A stretch of 36,083 nucleotides of DNA from Acidobacteriota bacterium (GTDB lineage Bacteria > Acidobacteriota > Thermoanaerobaculia > Multivoradales > JBCCEF01): the NCBI GenBank assembly GCA_039028635.1, contig JBCCHV010000066.1, forward strand, positions 1 to 36,083. The letters run 5' to 3'. Below the pieces are notes generated by a model. The model had not been told where the DNA came from. It ran no database searches and was given only the letters and a program-made list of their open reading frames with translations. A program made the position numbers and the translations under genes. Positions 7,892 to 15,028 of the stretch are shown piece by piece (the first letter of the stretch is position 1; the number at the start of each line of letters is the position of its first letter).

Positions 7892-8569
7892 ATGAAGGGG
7901 ACTGCCTTCGGCCCAAGGTCTCGTCTGTGCTGGCTCGTGCTGCTGCTGTTGGCGGCGGTGACTCTCGCTGGTAGCGCCTTTGCCGACCAGCCACCGCCAA
8001 TCCGGCCGTCGAGCGCCCCCATATGAAGCGGTTGACCCGGCGAAGGGGCGCCGCTCCGGGGGAGCGGCATCGACGAGCGGTACAGCTTTTCACTGCGCTA
8101 CATCGACACCGATCTCGAGCGTCCGCGCTGGCGCTCGACGCTTCATGCGCGGGTTCATCCGCGGTTGCAGCTTGGTGTCGAGATCAATCCCGAGGCGGAC
8201 GAAATCGGTCCGCTGGTGACCTGGTTCCTGCTCACCGAGGACAGCCGGCGCCCGGCGCTGTTCCTCGGCACCAGCTCGGACCGCGTCGGTTCGCCCGAGG
8301 GCGAGCAGTCGTACTTCTTGACCGCCGCCAAGGGACATCCGCGCTGGCCGATTTCGGCCTATGTCAGCCTCAACTACTCGGAGTGGGATGAGGACTTCAA
8401 CTTTCCCTTCGGCGTCGAGGTCGACTTCGGCGAGCGCTACTCGCTGCGACCGATGTATGACGGCCAGCGCACCCACCTGATGCTCAATTACAAAGGCCAG
8501 CGCTTTGGCGCCTCGCTTCTCTGGATCTGGCTCGAGCGCGTCGGAGTCGCTTTTTCTACGAGGTTCTGA
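7892..8569 (+). pseudogene. Exported small barrel-like protein interrupted by two in-frame TGA codons
   Basis: From ATG 7892 the frame encodes a good signal peptide (WLVLLLLAAVTLAGSAFA) and about 10 mature residues, then TGA at 8024-8026 and again at 8033-8035. The same frame resumes and stays open to the stop at 8567. The downstream part (about 178 residues) has alternating aromatic and polar strands (RYSFSLRYIDTD, YVSLNYSEW, MLNYKGQRFGASLLWIWLE) and ends in F, suggesting an outer-membrane barrel. Between the C-run at 8016-8020 and the G-run at 8058-8062, a shifted frame reads sensibly (SAPYEAVDPAKGRRSGG). Two compensating homopolymer indels, real or assembly errors, therefore explain it well. 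The rare ATA codon before the first TGA also argues against the interrupted frame. The alternative is a U-x-x-U selenoprotein (see findings). A TTG at 8165 could only give a truncated protein lacking a signal peptide. Confidence 0.6.
8050..8068 (+). other. Strong hairpin downstream of the paired TGA codons
   Basis: GCCGCTCC (8050-8057), loop GGG (8058-8060) and GGAGCGGC (8061-8068) form a perfect eight-pair stem. The loop starts 22 bases after the second TGA and 31 after the first, which falls inside the spacing used by bacterial SECIS elements, and it contains G at the leading positions. It may instead be chance in GC-rich sequence. Confidence 0.35.
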
Positions 8570-8573
8570 GGCG

Positions 8574-9266
8574 ATGGCGAAATCCCCTCGCGCCCTGGTT
8601 ACCCTGCTCTCGATCTTGTTCTTCCTGGCTCCTGTCGGCTTCGCCCGCGAGGGTGCTGGAGCCGAAGACGGGGGGCGGGCTCTCTGCCCGGTCTGTCGTG
8701 TCCACGAAGGCGAGACGAAGGTCGAGTCGGTGGTCGCCAGCGCCGAGTTCGAAGGCCAGTGGTACGGCTTCTGCTCGGAGGGCTGCCGCGACACCTTCCT
8801 GCACGCCCCGGTCAGCTACCTACCACCGGTGTTTCCGCGGCCGGCGCCGGCGTTCGCGGTGCTGGGTCTCGATGGTTCCGAAGTCTCTTCGGAGTCTTAT
8901 CGTGGCAAGGTCCTGCTGGTCGACTTCTGGGCCACTTGGTGCCCGCCCTGTGTCAAGGACCTCCCGAGTCTCACCCGCCTGCACGAGCGCTACGCAGACG
9001 ACGGCCTGGTGGTGGTCAGCATTTCGATCGACGAAGGGGAGGATGCGGAGCGCAAGGTCGCCAAGATGGTCAAGCGGCGGAAGGCTCGGCATCCGGTCTT
9101 TTTGGACGCCACCACGTCCGCCTGGGTCGACTACCAGGTGCGAGTGGTGCCGACCCAGTTCCTGGTCGACCGCGCCGGGCAGATCGTGGCTCAGTGGTCT
9201 GGCAAGGTCGAGCTGGAGGCGGTGGAAGCCGAGATCGTTCGCCTGCTCGGTGTCGAGGACGGCTGA
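8574..9266 (+). CDS. Exported YHS/TRASH-like plus TlpA-type thioredoxin fusion protein
   Basis: A 230-residue periplasmic protein. The signal peptide (LLSILFFLAPVGFA) leads to a four-cysteine module with C38-P-V-C41 and C67-SEG-C71 in the context YGFCSEGCRDTF, typical of YHS/TRASH-like metal-binding domains. From about residue 88 a TlpA/redoxin domain follows, with FWATWCPPC (catalytic Cys123 and Cys126) and the cis-proline loop VVPTQFLVD. The expected role is a periplasmic thiol-disulfide reductase whose activity or target involves a bound metal, for example copper or haem maturation. The ATG lies 4 bases after the stop of the upstream interrupted gene, so the two are likely cotranscribed. 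The domain order is clear; the partner is unknown. Confidence 0.88.
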   Translation: MAKSPRALVTLLSILFFLAPVGFAREGAGAEDGGRALCPVCRVHEGETKVESVVASAEFEGQWYGFCSEGCRDTFLHAPVSYLPPVFPRPAPAFAVLGLDGSEVSSESYRGKVLLVDFWATWCPPCVKDLPSLTRLHERYADDGLVVVSISIDEGEDAERKVAKMVKRRKARHPVFLDATTSAWVDYQVRVVPTQFLVDRAGQIVAQWSGKVELEAVEAEIVRLLGVEDG

Positions 9267-9496
9267 GTCTTGCGGTCCCGAGCGGGCCGCTGAGCTCGGG
9301 GGATCGGTGGGCTCGCCATCACCGCCCCCGTGCCATGGAGGATTCCCCGAGCTGATGCAGTCGCGAGGTATGATGCCGACCGAATCGTCCGAGTGCGGGA
9401 CAGCCCTATCGGCCCGGTTGCAGGAGAACGGCTCGACGCTCCGACGCCCGCCGGTGATCATCCACAAAATCTCTTTTCTTGCCATGGAGACCCGCC

Positions 9497-10255
9497 ATGA
9501 CCGAACAACTCGATCGCATCACAGAGCACCAGTGCAACCAGCCGCCGGCGACCTATGACGATCTCACCGCCCTGTTCCTCAACTGCACGTTGACCCGGTC
9601 GCCGCTGCTCTCCCACACGGAGCAGTTGATCAAGGTGGCGCAGCGGATTTTCGAGGCCAACGGCGTCAAGTCCGAGATCGTGCGGCCGGTGGACTACGAG
9701 ATCGCCGCCGGCCTGGGCCGGAATATGGCCGAAACGGACGAGTGGGAGCGCGACGACTGGCCGCAGATCCAGGCCAAGGTCGATGCCTGCGACATCCTGA
9801 TCATCGGCACCTCGGTTTGGCTGGGCGAGAAGTCTTCGGTGTGCAACCGCACCCTGGAGCGCATGTACGGCTACACCCACTCCTTCAACGAGAAAGGGCA
9901 GTACCGCGACTACGGCAAGGTGGGGGCGACCCTGATCACCGGTAACGAGGACGGCGTCAAGCACTGCGCCATGAACGTCCTGTTCTCTCTCTCCCACATG
10001 GGTTACACGGTGCCGCCGCAGGCCGATGCCGGCTGGATGGGCGAGGCCGGCCCGGGACCGTCCTATGCCGATCCCGGCTCCGGCGGACCTGAGAACGACT
10101 TCACCAACCGCAACACCACCTTCCTGGTCTGGAACTGCCTCCACCTGGCCCGCATGCTGAAGGACCAAGGCGGAATCCCGGCCCACGGCAACCAGCCGGA
10201 GGTTTGGAAGGCTGGCTGCAAGACCGACTTCCACAGCCCCGAGCACAAGCGCTGA
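9497..10255 (+). CDS. Flavodoxin-like NAD(P)H-dependent FMN reductase family protein
   Basis: A 252-residue cytosolic protein. The ATG at 9497 is preceded by GGAGA with 6-base spacing and is preferred over a TTG at 9479. The fold is suggested by the N-terminal strand ALFLNCTLTRSPLLSHTEQL, where the Thr/Ser-rich loop would hold the FMN phosphate, by VKSEIVRPVDYEI, and by ACDILIIGTSVWLGEKSS, which matches the second nucleotide-binding loop of NADPH-dependent FMN reductases. VGATLITGNEDGVKHC is the fourth-strand loop. The C-terminal third is longer than in minimal family members. It probably transfers electrons to quinones or other acceptors. It stands alone. Confidence 0.75.
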   Translation: MTEQLDRITEHQCNQPPATYDDLTALFLNCTLTRSPLLSHTEQLIKVAQRIFEANGVKSEIVRPVDYEIAAGLGRNMAETDEWERDDWPQIQAKVDACDILIIGTSVWLGEKSSVCNRTLERMYGYTHSFNEKGQYRDYGKVGATLITGNEDGVKHCAMNVLFSLSHMGYTVPPQADAGWMGEAGPGPSYADPGSGGPENDFTNRNTTFLVWNCLHLARMLKDQGGIPAHGNQPEVWKAGCKTDFHSPEHKR

Positions 10256-10313
10256 GGAGCTTCCGCGGCCGGGGTTGGAGACGCCATCGGCCGCGATTGA
10301 TAGCATCTCGGCC

Positions 10314-11174
10314 ATGGACGCCTTCGATGCCTCGGAGCGGGGGGAGAAGATCGCCTCCGACCACCTCGGCGCGGTCGAAGAGACGCTGATGATTCCGCTG
10401 CGCGGCCGGGCCGTCGAGCAACGCCGGCGGCGTCCCCTGCTGCGTGATCCGAAGGCCGAGGCGATCGTCGCCGCCATCGACTACGACTTCGAGAAATTCG
10501 ACGGCCCCAGCCTGCGGGGCGCCACCTGGCGCACCCGCCTCTACGATCGCTTGGTGCGTCGCTGGATGGACGATCATCCGGGCGCCACCGTGGTCGAGCT
10601 GGGCTGCGGACTCAATACCCGCTTCGAACGCGTCGACGACGGTCGCGTGCGCTGGCGCGATCTCGACGTGCCGGATGTGATCGCCATCTGGCGGCGCTTC
10701 TTCGAGGAGACGGAGCGCCGCCGTGCCATCGCGTCGTCGGCCTTCGAGGAGGGCTGGATGGACGCTCTGGCGGAGGAGGTCGACGGCCCCGTGCTGTTCG
10801 TCAGCGAAGCCAGCACGCTGTATTTCTCGGCGGATCAGAACCGCGATCTCTACCGCAGCTTGGGCGCCAGGTTCCCAGGTTCCCAGGCGATCTTCGACAC
10901 CGCCAACGGAGCCTTCGTCGCCAATCAGGATCGCCACGATGCCCTGCGCCACTGCACGGCTCGCGTCTCGTGGGCGGTCGAAGATCGCGACGAGCTCGCG
11001 GCCTGGGGTCTCGAGGTCCTGGAGCGCTTCCCCTTGGTACGCCCGCCGCTCTGGCTGCGGCGCGAAGCTCCTCTTTACTACCGCGGCCTTTCGTGGCTGA
11101 TGGCCGTGCTGCGCAGCGCTCTTCTCGACACCTATCAGATCAACCGGGTGCGCCTCGGCAGCTCGCCGGCGTAG
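10314..11174 (+). CDS. LCM-type class I SAM-dependent methyltransferase
   Basis: A 286-residue cytosolic protein resembling the leucine carboxyl methyltransferase family (PF04072), which in bacteria includes O-methyltransferases linked to polyketide-type metabolism. SAM-binding motif I is VVELGCGLNTRF, followed by the acidic loop RWRDLDVPDVIAIWRRFF. GPVLFVSEASTLYFS is the usual motif after strand 4. The ATG at 10314 (MDAFDASERGEKIA) is chosen over an upstream TTG because the family normally begins near this point. No strong ribosome-binding site is visible. The small-molecule or protein substrate is unknown. An imperfect 8-base tandem (AGGTTCCC twice, 10869-10884) sits inside the gene without breaking the frame. 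Confidence 0.82.
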   Translation: MDAFDASERGEKIASDHLGAVEETLMIPLRGRAVEQRRRRPLLRDPKAEAIVAAIDYDFEKFDGPSLRGATWRTRLYDRLVRRWMDDHPGATVVELGCGLNTRFERVDDGRVRWRDLDVPDVIAIWRRFFEETERRRAIASSAFEEGWMDALAEEVDGPVLFVSEASTLYFSADQNRDLYRSLGARFPGSQAIFDTANGAFVANQDRHDALRHCTARVSWAVEDRDELAAWGLEVLERFPLVRPPLWLRREAPLYYRGLSWLMAVLRSALLDTYQINRVRLGSSPA

Positions 11175-11280
11175 TTTCGAGGTCGGCGAACGGACAAGCT
11201 CTTCTTCACTTTCAGGTCGGCCGGTGACCAAGCTCGCCGCTCGACTCTTCACTCGAAAACTTGCCAAAGGGAACATAGCA

Positions 11281-12033
11281 ATGATTGCAAGCTCTATCGG
11301 ACGTCGGGCTCTGGGCTCTTCTCTGGTTCTGCTCCTTCTGCTGATGCTGGCCGCCTGCGGTCCGCAGCCAACCTCGGAACCGGCGGCTCCGGCCGAGCCG
11401 GCCGTGGACAGCGAGCCGGCTCACGACGAGGCCCACCATGACGAAGATGTGCTGCCCCTGCCCAAGCGCCTCGCCTTCATGTCGGGGCACGTCGAAGCGG
11501 GGCTCGCCCTCTACCGCGCCGGTGAGCCCGAGATGGCCTCGACGCACTTGCTGCACCCGGTCTCCGAGACCCATGCCGACGAGCGCGTCGGCCTCGATGC
11601 CCTGGGCTTCGAGGCGGCACTCTTCGAGGTGGTTTCGGAGGCTCTCGAGAACGGTCTGCCGGCGGCCGAGATCGAGCCCCAGCTCGCCGCCGCCGAGGCC
11701 AACCTCGCTCAGGTCACCGGCAAGGCCGGGGGAGATCCGAAGGAGATCGTCGCCTACCTGATGGACACCGTCGTCGAAGAGTACGAGATCGGCGTGCCGG
11801 AGGCGACGGTCACCGATCCCGGTGAGTACCAGGATGCCTTTGGCTTCACCGTGGTCGCCATCCAGCGAGCCGAAGCCTTCGAAGGCGAGGCCGCCGATCG
11901 GCTGCATCAAGAGCTCGAGGCGCTCCTCGCCCTCTGGCCCGAGGCCCCGGTGCCGCCAGAGGCTCCGACCTCCTTCGCGGCCATCGAAGAGCAGGTCGAG
12001 CGGGTGCGCGAAGCCCTCGCGGCGATCGGCTAG
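11281..12033 (+). CDS. Helical lipoprotein of unknown function
   Basis: A 250-residue lipoprotein. The ATG at 11281 gives a signal peptide with lipobox LAAC (Cys26), so it is anchored in the inner or outer membrane. A Pro/Ala/Glu linker and a His/Asp/Glu-rich patch (HDEAHHDED) follow, then an all-helical domain with LAFMSGHVEAGLALYRAGEPEMASTHL and long Ala/Glu-rich helices. The acidic-histidine patch could bind metal. I do not recognise a named family; the helical pattern with periodic His/Glu recalls periplasmic helical-bundle metal proteins, but that is speculation. It ends just before a terminator and so seems to form its own transcription unit. Confidence 0.75.
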   Translation: MIASSIGRRALGSSLVLLLLLMLAACGPQPTSEPAAPAEPAVDSEPAHDEAHHDEDVLPLPKRLAFMSGHVEAGLALYRAGEPEMASTHLLHPVSETHADERVGLDALGFEAALFEVVSEALENGLPAAEIEPQLAAAEANLAQVTGKAGGDPKEIVAYLMDTVVEEYEIGVPEATVTDPGEYQDAFGFTVVAIQRAEAFEGEAADRLHQELEALLALWPEAPVPPEAPTSFAAIEEQVERVREALAAIG

Positions 12034-12059
12034 AAAAGCGTTCATTGCGGTTGATTGGG

Positions 12060-12090
12060 CCCCGGAGGACTCGGTTCTCCGGGGTCTTTC
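12060..12090 (+). terminator. Rho-independent terminator of the lipoprotein gene
   Basis: CCCCGGAG (12060-12067) and CTCCGGGG (12077-12084) form a perfect eight-pair stem with a nine-base loop, followed by TCTTTC. It separates the lipoprotein gene from the DoxX-TetR promoter. Confidence 0.75.
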
Positions 12091-12102
12091 ATCGTTCGCC
12101 CC

Positions 12103-12130
12103 TTGATTTTTGTATCGTTCGATACATAAT
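12103..12130 (+). promoter_or_regulatory. DoxX-TetR promoter with embedded TetR-type operator
   Basis: The -35 TTGATT (12103-12108) and -10 CATAAT (12125-12130) are 16 bases apart. The spacer and the start of the -10 are filled by the near-perfect palindrome TGTATCGTTCGATACA (12111-12126), two 7-base arms around TT. A palindrome exactly between the promoter elements of an operon that encodes a TetR repressor is the classic autoregulation layout. The leader to the first start codon is about 115 bases and holds no obvious gene. Confidence 0.75.
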
Positions 12131-12253
12131 GCTTCTCGAGAGCGCTTGGGCGATGGCGATTGTGCGGTCGCTGGGCTGCTCGTCCACCCTGACCTGGCGA
12201 CCGATCCCGCCGGCTCGCCGCGGCGAGTCGTGCGATTCACGAGGAGAGAGGCG

Positions 12254-12634
12254 ATGAAGGTGAAGCGACTGATTTTTTGGATTTCCACCACCCTGCTGGC
12301 GCTGATGTTCTGCGCTGGCGCGTTGATGTACTTTCTCAACTATGAGCGGGCCGCGGGCTTCTTTGTCAGCTTGGGATTCCCGACCTGGCTCATCTACCCA
12401 TTGGCCATCGCCAAGATCCTGGGCGCGGTGGCGGTGCTGACCCGGGCCTCGAGCTTTCTGAAGGAGCTCGCCTATGCCGGCTTCTTCTACGATGCTCTGC
12501 TCGCTCTGGTGGCGCACTGGATGGTGCGCGATGGCGAGTACCTGCCGGCCATCCTGGCGCTGCTGCTGACGACGGTTTCTTGGGTCTACGACCGTAAGGT
12601 CTTCGGGGCCTACCGGCAGGAGGCGGCGGGCTGA
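12254..12634 (+). CDS. DoxX-like membrane protein
   Basis: A 126-residue inner-membrane protein of the DoxX-like type (DoxX_2). Four hydrophobic segments are visible: WISTTLLALMFCAGALMYFL, then YPLAIAKILGAVAVL, AYAGFFYDALLALVAHW and ILALLLTTVSWVY. The family motif region is TWLIYPLAIAKILGAVAVLTR. The ATG at 12254 has GAGGAGAG upstream. The gene is first in a two-gene operon with the overlapping TetR regulator and is probably induced when that repressor meets its ligand. DoxX-like proteins have been linked to redox or electrophile stress; the specific function here is unknown. Confidence 0.88.
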   Translation: MKVKRLIFWISTTLLALMFCAGALMYFLNYERAAGFFVSLGFPTWLIYPLAIAKILGAVAVLTRASSFLKELAYAGFFYDALLALVAHWMVRDGEYLPAILALLLTTVSWVYDRKVFGAYRQEAAG

Positions 12635-13248
12635 GCAGCGCCGGTGAGGCCAAGCGAGGGCTCGGGCGACCGCGGGAGTTCGATCTCGACGAGGCCCTGG
12701 AGGCGGCGGTCGAGGTGTTTTGGGAGAAGGGCTTCGACGGCGCATCGATCAAGGACCTGACCCGCGCCATGGGGATCCGCGGGCCGAGCCTCTACGCCGC
12801 CTTCGGCGACAAGCAGGGCCTCTTCTTGCGGGCGATCGATCGCTACGCCGCGAGCGCCGGCTGCGGGCCCCTGGTGGCCTTCGAGGAGGAGGCCGAGATC
12901 GGCGCCGCGGTGCGCGCCTTCTTGCAGGCGGTGGTCGATCACGCGACGCTCCAGCCGAGCGGGGTGCGGGGATGTTTCTTGACCGCCTGCGTGGCGACCA
13001 GCGCGGGCGTGGTCGAGGGTGTCGATCGGCGCCTGCGGGAGGCTATTCGGAGCACCGACCTACGCCTGGCGGGGCGCTTCGAGGCCGAGACGGCGGCGGG
13101 CCGGCTACCGGCGGAGTTTCCCGCCCTCGAGCGGGCTCGGCTGCTCTTCGACCTGCGTCAGGGACTGATGCTGCGCGCCCGCGCCGGGATCGATCGCGAG
13201 ACGCTGCTCGCCGATCTCGACCAGCGGGTCGCGATGGTTCTGCTCTGA
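12631..13248 (+). CDS. TetR-family transcriptional regulator, apparent CTG start
   Basis: A 205-residue repressor. The N-terminal helix-turn-helix is complete only if translation starts upstream of the first conventional start codon, the GTG at 12715, which would delete about 28 residues including helix 1 (GRPREFDLDEALEAAVEVF). The frame is closed by TAA at 12595 and has no ATG, GTG or TTG between there and 12715. A CTG at 12631 lies 7 bases after a perfect AGGAGG (12618-12623) and overlaps the DoxX stop as CTGA. The HTH continues ASIKDLTRAMGIRGPSLYAAFGDKQGLF. The C-terminal ligand domain includes GCFLTACVATSAG, whose Cys could sense electrophiles. It probably represses its own operon through the palindrome at 12111-12126. 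Confidence 0.85.
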   Translation: MSSAGEAKRGLGRPREFDLDEALEAAVEVFWEKGFDGASIKDLTRAMGIRGPSLYAAFGDKQGLFLRAIDRYAASAGCGPLVAFEEEAEIGAAVRAFLQAVVDHATLQPSGVRGCFLTACVATSAGVVEGVDRRLREAIRSTDLRLAGRFEAETAAGRLPAEFPALERARLLFDLRQGLMLRARAGIDRETLLADLDQRVAMVLL

Positions 13249-13293
13249 GGGTTCTGGCGCCCGCTGTCGATCATGGCCGTCAGCGTGACCGGG

Positions 13294-14889
13294 TCATGGC
13301 CGCGCGACGCTCCACAAGGTCGCATCGCCACTCTCGAAGCCGTCGGCGAAGATCGATCGCCCGGTATCGAGCAGGCCGATGCCCTGGAAGGGCGAGTCGG
13401 GGTGGAGGCGGTAGTCATCGGCCGGCGGTGGCACTTCTTCCCAGACGGCCGGGTTGTTGGCCGGTGGTTGGTTGCTGTTGACCGCCAGGCTGCGCCAGAT
13501 GGTTCCGCCGCCGGGCTGGCCGATATCGGTGACGTAGCGGCCGACGCCGTAGGTCACCGCCTGACCGTCCGGCCGGGTGGCGGTCCACACCTCGAGACGG
13601 TGGTAGTCGAAGTCGGCCGGAAAGCCGGAATCGAGAAAGCGCACCGGGGCGAAGCTCGCCTGGGTGTTGCCGCTTGTGATGATGTTCGGCGTACTGGCGG
13701 TGATGAAGGTCTGGGGCCCGGTCCAGGTGTTGTCGACGAAGCGCATCGTCATGTCGCTGTTCCAGGTCGCCATGACGACGTTGGCGTCGGTCGTCTGACC
13801 GTCGAGCTCGTCGTAGTGGAAGTTCATCTCGCGAAACCAGTTGTCGGCCACGATCAGCTCGGTGACCTGGTCGCTCTGCGGATGCAGAAAAGCGCCGACG
13901 TGGCGCGAGTGGGAGAAGTAGTTGTCGCGAATCTCGATGGCGTCGCCGGGGAAGTGCTGGTCGTCGTCGCGCGGCTGGGGGAAGAGCTGGAAGAAGGTGC
14001 CGGCGCCGCCGATCAAAATGTTGTTGCGGATCGAAACGTTCGCTTCCCGCACCCCGAGCTGGCCGCCGTTGTCCTGCCAAGGACCCCAAGGGTTGCGCCA
14101 GGTGAGGGCGCTGAAGACGAAGACGTTGTTGTGGATCTCACTGTCGCGCCCGATCTGGCCGATCTGCACCCCCTCCGTTCCCGAGCGCACGATGCGGTTG
14201 TTGTAGAACCGGAGGCCGGGGAACTTGTGCTGCGGTGGCGTCTGGGTGCTGCCCAGGTAGACCCCCTCGCTGGCGTTGTCGTGGACGTAGTTGTCGTGGA
14301 CGCGCACGTTGCGCATGTGCGACACGCCATCGTCGTCGGTCTTCAGCACAATGCCGGCGAAACCGTTGCGCTCGACCTCGAGGTAGTCGAGCTCGAAGTC
14401 GGTGGCGCCGGCGGTGACCACCACCCCCGAGTCGCCGTTGGTCTCGAAGGCGTCGTCGACCCAGATGCCGTAGGTGCCGGCGCTATGGGCGTAGCCGCCG
14501 TCGTGACCGGGATAGTCGGGATGGCCGGTGCGGGCGACGGGGTCGTACTTGCCGGTGAGTCGCCAGTTCGAGCCCTGGCGCAGCAGGATGGCGTGGCTGC
14601 TACAGCCCAAGCCGCCGAGCTTGACCTGACCGCCGATGTTGGTGATCACCAAGGGGCGATCGGGGCTGCGATCGGGCAGCCCGGTGAGCAACAGGGTGCA
14701 CCAGTGCCCGGCCGGGATGTAGAGCCGGTCGAGGGTCTGCCAGTCGACCTGGGGAAAGCGCGTCTGGAGATCGAACCACATGCCGCCACCGGGCTCCGGA
14801 GCGGGCAGCGTAAAGGTCTCGAGCTCCTGTGCCGCCGACGGCAGGGAGCACAGCAGGGCCAGGGCGGAGGCGACGAGAAGAGATTTCAT
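13294..14889 (-). CDS. Exported parallel beta-helix protein with C-terminal GFESGD tag
   Basis: A 531-residue secreted or surface protein. The start at 14889 has GGGAG upstream and gives a clean signal peptide (LLVASALALLCSLPSAA). The central 300 residues show repeated short strands with Asn/Asp/Gly turns (VHDNYVHDNASEGVYLG, RFYNNRIVRSGTEGVQIG, IHNNVFVFSA, VSIRNNILIGG, IEIRDNYFSHS), typical of the right-handed beta-helix fold of pectate-lyase-like and carbohydrate-active proteins. No catalytic residues can be assigned. The last residues, IFADGFESGDATLWS, match tags in two other exported proteins of this window. It is convergent with TetR and follows the propeller-like protein on the same strand, so they may be cotranscribed. 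Confidence 0.85.
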   Translation of the reverse strand: MKSLLVASALALLCSLPSAAQELETFTLPAPEPGGGMWFDLQTRFPQVDWQTLDRLYIPAGHWCTLLLTGLPDRSPDRPLVITNIGGQVKLGGLGCSSHAILLRQGSNWRLTGKYDPVARTGHPDYPGHDGGYAHSAGTYGIWVDDAFETNGDSGVVVTAGATDFELDYLEVERNGFAGIVLKTDDDGVSHMRNVRVHDNYVHDNASEGVYLGSTQTPPQHKFPGLRFYNNRIVRSGTEGVQIGQIGRDSEIHNNVFVFSALTWRNPWGPWQDNGGQLGVREANVSIRNNILIGGAGTFFQLFPQPRDDDQHFPGDAIEIRDNYFSHSRHVGAFLHPQSDQVTELIVADNWFREMNFHYDELDGQTTDANVVMATWNSDMTMRFVDNTWTGPQTFITASTPNIITSGNTQASFAPVRFLDSGFPADFDYHRLEVWTATRPDGQAVTYGVGRYVTDIGQPGGGTIWRSLAVNSNQPPANNPAVWEEVPPPADDYRLHPDSPFQGIGLLDTGRSIFADGFESGDATLWSVARP

Positions 14890-15028
14890 GGCAGAGCTCC
14901 CGGAACGACGAGCCTCGACCGGCCCCGGAGCCGGCTCGTCAACGGCAATCACACGTCAGTCAGGGCAATAGATTACCGTTTGTCGATGGATTCCGGAAGG
15001 ACCTTGGAGCATCCGGACCGACGTCGCC

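Noticed and set aside
10869-10887. 8-base tandem AGGTTCCC repeated twice plus a partial unit
   Set aside because: It leaves the methyltransferase frame intact and the protein reads smoothly through it; probably coincidence.
12715-13248. TetR protein starting at GTG 12715
   Set aside because: It would lack helix 1 of the DNA-binding domain, which is encoded in frame directly upstream behind a perfect AGGAGG.
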